Shown one piece after another: positions 6,795-12,314 of a stretch of DNA of 12,314 nt. A program made the position numbers and the translations under genes. The notes under the pieces are model-generated. The model was not told the origin of the DNA. It ran no database searches and worked only from the letters and a program-made list of their open reading frames with translations. How positions within the stretch are numbered: the first letter of the stretch is position 1; the number at the start of each line of letters is the position of its first letter. The stretch is from an uncultured Roseburia sp. (GTDB lineage Bacteria; Bacillota; Clostridia; Lachnospirales; Lachnospiraceae): assembly GCA_947652855.1 (NCBI GenBank), contig CANTEO010000066.1, positions 1 to 12,314 on the forward strand, written 5' to 3'.

Positions 6795-7340
6795 TTACAA
6801 AATCACCTCTTCCAGCATCATGGCTGAATGCCTCTCAATTTCGGCTCTCCACAGATCTCTTAGAGCATCTGTAATTACGCTTTTACGCCCTCTCTTAATC
6901 AGATCCGCTTCTCTTTCTTCAACCGATTTTACTGACGCGCATTTCACCTCTCTGCTTTCACAAACTTGAACAAAGCTTTTTAAATCATTCGTCATCCGTG
7001 TCATATGCCCATTCTCATGATCCAAAAACAATACTGTTCCCAATATCAAATCCATCACGAATTGATTTCCAAATGAATCAAAAGCAAACGGCAAATAACT
7101 GCTCCCCCTCAAATTTAAAGGCGTTACATGATTCAGGGAATATTTTACTTTTCCCAACCCATAAAAAGCTTTTAAGTCTGATGATATGCCTCCACATTGA
7201 AACCGGGTATTTGGAGTCTCCCCTCCATTATATTTTTCTAAAAATAAACGTAGCTGATCCGGAATCTCTTCTCCTATAAAATCCTCATATTCTTCCAACA
7301 GCCCTTCTATGTCAGCTGCCCCAAACTTTGAAATAAGCAT
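6795..7340 (-). CDS. SUKH (SMI1/KNR4) family immunity protein for the adjacent nuclease toxin
   Basis: Predicted cytoplasmic antidote of 181 aa that binds and blocks the nuclease encoded just upstream. The N-terminal part shows SUKH features: an acidic helix, EEIPDQLRLFLEKYNGG (24-40), then LPFAFDSFGNQFVMD (83-97) and GTVLFLDHE (101-109), the strand pattern typical of SMI1/KNR4 proteins. After about 135 there is a charged helical tail (EEREADLIKRGRK). SUKH proteins are among the most common immunity proteins of bacterial polymorphic toxin systems. The gene starts 2 nt after the toxin stop codon, with AAGGAGG inside the toxin's last codons, so production should be coupled to the toxin. It is the last gene of the operon, with the terminator about 225 bp on. 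Confidence 0.85.
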   Translation of the reverse strand: MLISKFGAADIEGLLEEYEDFIGEEIPDQLRLFLEKYNGGETPNTRFQCGGISSDLKAFYGLGKVKYSLNHVTPLNLRGSSYLPFAFDSFGNQFVMDLILGTVLFLDHENGHMTRMTNDLKSFVQVCESREVKCASVKSVEEREADLIKRGRKSVITDALRDLWRAEIERHSAMMLEEVIL

Positions 7341-7342
7341 CC

Positions 7343-7954
7343 CTAACCCTCCTTAAATAAGCTATGTCCACCAGCGTGCGTAAATTCTTTATGCCAATCT
7401 GCTTTTATAAGCTGCATATTGCCATTCTTAGAATCATGATGCAACGCGTATCCCTCTGGTATTTCTGTAAGGCCATATTGCTCCTCCAGCTTTTCTAGAT
7501 ATATTTTCTTATCTTCATTTCGATCTCCAGTGAACTTTCCAATATTTATGTCGCCTATTATTGGATGCTTTGCCTCTGACGGAAAAATCGGATATCCTTC
7601 AACATAAGCAACTGACCTTCCTGCTTGATCTGTATATGTCCAAACCTGCTTGCCATCCACTTCCTCTATTTTAATAGAGCCTCCCTGCTCATACCACTTT
7701 GCAATGTTTGGCGAATTCGGTGGTTTATCCTCTTTTATTTCACCATACGTCTTGCCTAATTCCTCCTTCATCGTATTCAAATCGCTGAACGCACTTGGCT
7801 TCTTTATGTTGGGAAGCTCCCTAAAAAAATCTGGAAATACAGATTCTCCTTTCCCCACTACTTCCTTCACTGTCTCCGCAGCTTTTTCTCCTGTTTCCTT
7901 TACTGCTTCCGCAACAGTTTCCATTGCTGCCTTTGCAATCTCAAGAGCAGACAT
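7343..7954 (-). CDS. HNH/EndoVII-superfamily (LHH-type) nuclease toxin
   Basis: Predicted DNA- or RNA-cleaving effector of 203 aa. The C-terminal third carries the hallmark EGYALHHDSKNGNMQLI (167-183, LHH at 171-173), followed by H188, H193 and the GGHS end (195-198). This spacing is seen in LHH/WHH/GHH-type metal-dependent toxin nucleases. Before it, VAYVEGYPIFPSEA (116-127) resembles the lead-in found in many such toxins. Residues 1-35 are Ala/Lys/Glu-rich and helical (EAVKETGEKAAETVKEVV), possibly for loading or packaging. No signal peptide, membrane segment, LXG/WXG or repeat-rich delivery domain is present, which is unusual for a polymorphic toxin. ATG follows the TAA of the ATPase gene directly, with AAAGGTGG as ribosome binding site. 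A SUKH immunity gene follows. The toxin call is good; exact substrate and delivery route are unknown. Confidence 0.82.
   Translation of the reverse strand: MSALEIAKAAMETVAEAVKETGEKAAETVKEVVGKGESVFPDFFRELPNIKKPSAFSDLNTMKEELGKTYGEIKEDKPPNSPNIAKWYEQGGSIKIEEVDGKQVWTYTDQAGRSVAYVEGYPIFPSEAKHPIIGDINIGKFTGDRNEDKKIYLEKLEEQYGLTEIPEGYALHHDSKNGNMQLIKADWHKEFTHAGGHSLFKEG
7348..7354 (-). promoter_or_regulatory. Ribosome binding site of the immunity gene, inside the toxin gene
   Basis: Perfect AAGGAGG 7 nt before ATG 7340, lying within the last codons of the toxin. It is the best ribosome binding site in this operon, which suits a need for immunity protein in excess over toxin. Confidence 0.8.
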
Positions 7955-10900
7955 TTAAACCACCTTTCTTCCCATATAATTCATCCATTTAAAAAAGTTC
8001 TCTTCATCGGCAGCCTTTTCTAAACTTCTTTGATGAATCAAGCACTCCAAAACGCTGTAGATACGGTCCTTAGACAGATGCTCCTTTGGAATTTCTAAAT
8101 GCTCCATCAACAAAGCATTCCATTCTTCAATATTTTCAGAATCTTTAGCAACGTCAAATATTTTCTTTTTGCTATCGACGATGTCCGTCACTAATTTCTC
8201 GATTTTGTCTCTCTTGACCTTACTTTTTGAATCAAGCAATCCAAACAGCTCAATTTTTATAGCGGAAGCTAAATCCGATCCTATAATCCATTCCTTAAGC
8301 CTTTCCACATCTTTAAACGGATCCTTTGCGTCAATTAACGAAACCAGATACTCCACTGCTTTTTCTTTTACAAAGCCATCATCAACCGCTTCTTTGGCCA
8401 CAGCTTTATTATATGCATATGTTTTCGGCTTTACGTTATAATAATCCACTTTGCACAAAACTGGCTCAATCCACTTATTTTGATAAATTGCCGCCACGCC
8501 AGAAGGTATTTTCGCCAGTTCAATTAACTGATCCTCATTCAATCCGGCCGATTTCCCAACCAACTCCCGATCCGTCATGTCAGGCAGATGCATGATTATT
8601 TTGGTATTCGTATTTCTGATTACTGACATATCCAGCAGCCCCGGCGCCTGATCAACAATCACAAAGCCCTCTCCATATGTCCTCATTTCAGCAATTGCAT
8701 TCGATATCATCTCTACGGATTTTCCAAGCAGGTTCGCTCCCTCTGAAGACTGCTCGCTGGATGTTCTTTTTAACAGATTATGCGCCTCTTCTAAAACTGT
8801 AATATGCCTCAACGGCAGATTGATTCCGCCTTGCGCCATTCTGCGTTCCTGAAGCCTCATGACAATAATCCCCATAATCATTGCCTTTGTCTCACTCGAC
8901 CCAACTCTGCTCAAATCAACAATGGCGCTTTCCTCAAACAGCTTTATATTGTCCACCTCATTTGCCGTAAAAATCTGGCCGTTCAGCCCGTTTGTTAAAG
9001 ACTTCACCCTCGTTATAAGAGAGCCTGTATAGTTATCCTTCACCTCCTGCGAATAATCTGAACTATGAATCACCGTCCTCAATGACTGCAATAAATCTGA
9101 AAAACAAGGATAGATACAAAGCTCATGCCTATTTTTTGAAGCGTTCAAATCCCATCCGCATTGAATATATGCATTCTCAACAGCCTCCTTTAATACGGCA
9201 GGCATTGCGGCATACATTGGCCAACAGACATTAAAAATATCTATCAGACGGTCAATATGCTCCAAAATATGTATTTCTGACTCAAACTTAAACGGATTAA
9301 TTCGAAGCAATTCTGTCAGCTCTGGATTTGTCCCATACACGTTGAAGGCTTCGCCAAATACCTGCTTATATTCACCCTTGGCAGGCTCTATGATAAGAGT
9401 ATGTATCGTTTCACCGCCTATATCGGTTTGGTTTAATCTTGACACAAGCTCATATGCAGTATTTGACTTTCCTGAACCTGTCGATCCAGTAATAAATGTA
9501 TGCTCCCTAAGCTTTCCTACTTCGAATGCGACTTCGTAATCCTCATATACTTTTCCCATATGATAAATGCTGCCAATTCTAAGCTTCAAGGCTTTTTGCA
9601 CCGATTCATCCGCTAACTCGCTGCTTTGGGCGTTGTATCTTGCCATATCATACACATCTCTTCCAAAACCAGCCATTTCCCTGACAAAAACCCCCGGAAC
9701 AGACTTATATGGCACGCCGCATTGCACTGACAGCTCTTTTGTGCTTAACATAGTAGATGTTGAGACATCCGTCAATGCCTTAAAATCTATTAAAAAGTCC
9801 GGATCATGAAATCTTGGATGCGTAAAGTGACATAAATACTCATTTATTTTCTTTGCAGCGTCATCTCTGAACCACGTATTCATGCTTGAAGCTTCAAGAG
9901 ACGACCCCTCTCCATTGATAATCCCTTTATAGGCGTTGGCAGAAATCACGGATGTCTCCTTAGATGGGCTGATGAAATATGCGGCGCTCGACCACATCCC
10001 ATAATTCTCACACTGCTTTAATCTCATCAAATGCTCTTCCACACAGTCAAGAAAAACCTTGACTGACTTATTCTCATGCTTCACCATTGTCGAAGTAGAC
10101 GATCCGGCAGTAATGCCTTTCTGCATACTTTGCTGATTCATTTTGGCCTGTGACGTCTGTTCCGTTTCCTGCGTCCCAACTTGACGGCTCTCATTCTCGC
10201 CTTTTGAGGTTCCAGTCTGCTTTGCCCTTGACGCATTCACCCCAATATTAGCGCCAATAGCCTGAGACAAACCTGAAACAGCGGCAGCAGCAACCGGCCC
10301 GCCAAACAAGGATGCAATTCCTCTTTCAAGAATATTTGGGGATGTATTGACGCTGCTTGATGTCATTGATCCGGCATTTCCCATTACGCCCAAACCAATC
10401 CCAAAGGTTGTTGTCGTGCTTTCGCTTTTCGTAATGCTTGTCCCCTTGGTAAAGCTTTGCGTTTTTGATATACTTTTCCCGACCGTCTCCGTATACCCTT
10501 CCATGTCGGATTTTGAAAGGTTAATCCCTTCATTTTCAGCAACTGTCAAACTGTATTCTGCCAACGGCGCAATCTCCGAATACAATTCTTCATATCCCTG
10601 CTTCATCTGCTCTATCCGCCCGCCTGACACAGGATCCGACAGAATGATTACGGCATATCTCTCACCCTGCATTGTATCAATGAATTTTTCTATTCCTTGA
10701 ACATACTGATGGTTCATAGCGTCATCATCTTTTAGGGAAGGCAGGCTCGTCAATGATGTGATGGCGTTTGAGCCGCTCTCTGGAAGAATCTGCCGTAACA
10801 GCTGATTGCATTGAGAACTGTCAACCGATTTGATTTCACTGCCAGGAAAATTGCCCTGAAAAGCTTTTTCAAACGCCTGCGCCAGTTCATGATTGATTAG

Positions 10901-11299
10901 CATATCATCCTCAATCGTTTTTGTTCCAATATAAAAATCAACATTCCTCCCATCGCTTATCAACATAAAGACAACTGATAAATTCAATCCATGCATAGAG
11001 CTATAGACATTATTCAACCGATCCTGCACATTTTCATCTTTGTTAAATACCAGCCCAAAAATCTTATAAATCTTTAAATTTCTATCAATTGACAGCTCCC
11101 GCACGCTCCTGGGCGCATTTGTCACCTCAAACTTATCCAAATCATCCAAATAGAATTTTTTAACGAACGTTTCTGCCAGCCTAAGCCCATCCCGCGGATC
11201 AGACGCTGACGCCTCTTGAACCATCTGATCTTTGAGCGAAGCCGAAACCGATTCCGGAACACTTCTTTTTTCCATCATCATTTGTTCTCGCAATGTCAT
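7955..11299 (-). CDS. HerA/FtsK-superfamily ATPase (DUF87/HerA-like) with unusual low-complexity insert
   Basis: A large (1114 aa) probable hexameric pump or motor ATPase. The HerA-like core spans about 580-955: Walker A GSTGSGKS (605-612), EPAKGEY (638-644), Walker B ITVLEEAH (833-840, E837/E838), the IVDQAPG element (881-887) typical of HerA-type sensors, and MHLPDMTDRELVGKS (903-917) with possible arginine finger R911. An N-terminal globular region (about 40-255) is followed at about 268-412 by a Ser/Thr/Gly/Gln-rich, nearly Cys- and aromatic-free stretch with a Gly/Ala hydrophobic centre (about 328-355). Residues 960-1114 are helical. No transmembrane anchor is certain. The start has AGGGGG 5 nt before ATG and lies 9 nt after the preceding gene. 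The toxin gene begins immediately after the stop. HerA relatives act in DNA end processing, conjugation-type DNA or protein pumping and phage defence. The toxin context favours effector handling or defence, which is inference. Confidence 0.85.
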   Translation of the reverse strand: MTLREQMMMEKRSVPESVSASLKDQMVQEASASDPRDGLRLAETFVKKFYLDDLDKFEVTNAPRSVRELSIDRNLKIYKIFGLVFNKDENVQDRLNNVYSSMHGLNLSVVFMLISDGRNVDFYIGTKTIEDDMLINHELAQAFEKAFQGNFPGSEIKSVDSSQCNQLLRQILPESGSNAITSLTSLPSLKDDDAMNHQYVQGIEKFIDTMQGERYAVIILSDPVSGGRIEQMKQGYEELYSEIAPLAEYSLTVAENEGINLSKSDMEGYTETVGKSISKTQSFTKGTSITKSESTTTTFGIGLGVMGNAGSMTSSSVNTSPNILERGIASLFGGPVAAAAVSGLSQAIGANIGVNASRAKQTGTSKGENESRQVGTQETEQTSQAKMNQQSMQKGITAGSSTSTMVKHENKSVKVFLDCVEEHLMRLKQCENYGMWSSAAYFISPSKETSVISANAYKGIINGEGSSLEASSMNTWFRDDAAKKINEYLCHFTHPRFHDPDFLIDFKALTDVSTSTMLSTKELSVQCGVPYKSVPGVFVREMAGFGRDVYDMARYNAQSSELADESVQKALKLRIGSIYHMGKVYEDYEVAFEVGKLREHTFITGSTGSGKSNTAYELVSRLNQTDIGGETIHTLIIEPAKGEYKQVFGEAFNVYGTNPELTELLRINPFKFESEIHILEHIDRLIDIFNVCWPMYAAMPAVLKEAVENAYIQCGWDLNASKNRHELCIYPCFSDLLQSLRTVIHSSDYSQEVKDNYTGSLITRVKSLTNGLNGQIFTANEVDNIKLFEESAIVDLSRVGSSETKAMIMGIIVMRLQERRMAQGGINLPLRHITVLEEAHNLLKRTSSEQSSEGANLLGKSVEMISNAIAEMRTYGEGFVIVDQAPGLLDMSVIRNTNTKIIMHLPDMTDRELVGKSAGLNEDQLIELAKIPSGVAAIYQNKWIEPVLCKVDYYNVKPKTYAYNKAVAKEAVDDGFVKEKAVEYLVSLIDAKDPFKDVERLKEWIIGSDLASAIKIELFGLLDSKSKVKRDKIEKLVTDIVDSKKKIFDVAKDSENIEEWNALLMEHLEIPKEHLSKDRIYSVLECLIHQRSLEKAADEENFFKWMNYMGRKVV
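7960..7967 (-). promoter_or_regulatory. Ribosome binding site of the toxin gene, inside the ATPase gene
   Basis: AAAGGTGG lies within the last codons of the ATPase, 5 nt before the toxin ATG, which is fused to the ATPase stop as TAAATG. Termination and re-initiation at one site imply translational coupling of toxin to ATPase. Confidence 0.7.
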
Positions 11300-11308
11300 A
11301 CAGGCCCC

Positions 11309-12314
11309 CTAACATATTGACTCTTCCAATTCAATCAAGGATTTATTTATTCTGGACAGCTCTTCTTGAATTTCGTTTAACCGAGCCAGCTTCTCTTTTC
11401 TTTCTTCTTCGCTATGCTCCCTATCCCGCTGTAAAGAATCCACCTTGTTCCGTTCCATTTGCACCTCGTTATCCAATGCTTCAATCACAAAGGCAAATTT
11501 TTTTTCTACATCCTCAGATATCTTTTTAGCATACTTCTTACACGTTTCCTCTTTGCTCTTTTGCAGCGCTTCTTTAAAAGAGCGTTCCAACTGTTTTTTA
11601 TATTTCTTAGTTAATGCATCTCCGCCCTTTATTAGCTGCAATGCGCCTGACCCAATGACAGCGGCGGCAGCCACGCCCGGGGTAAACGCTGCAACCATTC
11701 CCGTTACAACAGTGGCCCCTACTGCTACTGCTGATCGTTTCGTGATTTCCCCCATCCCCATTGACGCTCCCAATGCCCCATACATTGGCCCTCCGACAAC
11801 TGTCCCTAAAATGGTCGCTGAAATGCGCTCAAATCCTGAAATGTCTTTCGATTTCTCCAAGCCACTCACTTCATATCGGAACCCATCCAAGTTCTCATAA
11901 AAAACATCAATGCCTGTTCCCACTTCTCCCTCTAATCGGTCTATAAAACCCTCTATTTTGTCTTTTAGATCCGTTTTGATCCACGTTCCCATTTCTGACT
12001 CAAAAAACTTTTCTAATTTTGATATAACTTCTTTTTCCAGCGCATTCTTCTTCGATTTTTGCTTAAATGGATTCGCGGTCATATGATTTTCAATGTCCAT
12101 ATCCTGCACTGCTTTTGGCAATTTAGAATTGATTACGCCATACTGAGCGCCCATCAATTCCTGTATTTCTTTCTGAAATTCCTGTATAGCCAACGTAATT
12201 TTCTCTTTAACCAAATCTTTACGCTTTTCCGCTACATCCAGTCTCGGCAATGCATCCCTAATCTTCTTTTCTATCCGGCTCCCAAATGTATTTATGCATC
12301 TGAAGCTGTACCTT
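11309..12314 (-). CDS. C-terminal part of a probable dynamin-like/membrane-remodelling protein; 5' end beyond window
   Basis: The frame is open to the right edge, giving 334 visible residues, so the start is missing. A TTG at 12250 opens the frame but is simply internal: the 21 codons before it continue the same helical, basic sequence (GSRIEKKIRD). The visible part is almost all helical and charged, interrupted by two Gly/Ala-rich hydrophobic stretches at visible residues 164-188 and 194-229 (GTVVGGPMYGALGASMG and VVTGMVAAFTPGVAAAAVIG). A long coiled coil follows (about 275-333, ending SIC). Helical stalk, hydrophobic hairpin and returning coiled coil are the arrangement of bacterial dynamin-like proteins. 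Their GTPase domain would lie upstream, outside the window, so no nucleotide-binding motif can be shown. Another membrane-inserting helical protein is possible. It is 9 nt ahead of the HerA-like ATPase and clearly in its operon. Confidence 0.6.
   Translation of the reverse strand, partial: RYSFRCINTFGSRIEKKIRDALPRLDVAEKRKDLVKEKITLAIQEFQKEIQELMGAQYGVINSKLPKAVQDMDIENHMTANPFKQKSKKNALEKEVISKLEKFFESEMGTWIKTDLKDKIEGFIDRLEGEVGTGIDVFYENLDGFRYEVSGLEKSKDISGFERISATILGTVVGGPMYGALGASMGMGEITKRSAVAVGATVVTGMVAAFTPGVAAAAVIGSGALQLIKGGDALTKKYKKQLERSFKEALQKSKEETCKKYAKKISEDVEKKFAFVIEALDNEVQMERNKVDSLQRDREHSEEERKEKLARLNEIQEELSRINKSLIELEESIC

Noticed and set aside
7955..11299. ATPase as a plain conjugative VirB4/TraG or FtsK chromosome-segregation protein
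   Set aside because: No relaxase, other conjugation genes, FtsK gamma domain or certain membrane anchor is present. The HerA-like motifs and toxin context fit better.
11293..11900. Plus-strand ORFs opposite the probable dynamin-like gene
   Set aside because: Their sequence mirrors the helical/coiled-coil gene, without motifs, and the whole operon is coherently minus-strand.
12248..12250. TTG as the start of the helical protein
   Set aside because: The frame stays open to the window edge with similar helical sequence before it, and there is no ribosome site, so it is an internal leucine codon.

Overview
The window looks like a chromosomal segment of a Gram-positive, gut-type clostridium, most plausibly Lachnospiraceae. 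This rests on strong AGGAGG-like ribosome binding sites, consensus sigma-A promoters, a secreted LamG/GH33 sialidase and an OmpR-type two-component pair. All recognisable genes lie on the minus strand, so transcription runs from high to low coordinates. The genus cannot be fixed from the sequence alone.

Left half (1-6379), visibly more GC-rich, holds ordinary cell-envelope genes. In transcription order these are a small secreted/anchored SLT-type lytic transglycosylase (6379-5879), an unrecognised single-pass membrane protein with a coiled-coil tail and its own consensus promoter (5811-5221), an OmpR-family response regulator (5151-4471), its HAMP-type sensor histidine kinase (4360-2852), and a large secreted sialidase (2737 to beyond the left edge). 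The sialidase has a near-perfect promoter just behind the kinase stop codon. At the position expected for the second arginine of its catalytic triad it has lysine (K687).

Middle (6380-6794) is a 415-bp AT-rich gap without a gene. It contains a clear minus-strand intrinsic terminator closing the right-hand operon, a 10-bp perfect inverted repeat and a compact GC-richer segment that could fold as RNA.

Right half (6795 to beyond the right edge), visibly more AT-rich, is a tightly packed accessory operon. Its order is: the C-terminal part of a probable dynamin-like/membrane-remodelling protein (GTPase part, if any, outside the window); a 1114-residue HerA/FtsK-superfamily ATPase with a strange Ser/Thr/Gly/Gln-rich insert; a 203-residue HNH/EndoVII-superfamily (LHH-type) nuclease toxin; and a SUKH (SMI1/KNR4) immunity protein. 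Junctions are 9, 0 and 2 nt, with Shine-Dalgarno sequences inside the preceding genes. The toxin/immunity pair indicates a biological-conflict module. The unusual point is that the effector is a small leaderless protein encoded directly behind a HerA-type pump ATPase and a membrane-active protein. That suggests either an uncharacterised effector-loading/translocation machine or a defence system with a nuclease effector. This is the best candidate in the window for an undescribed system.
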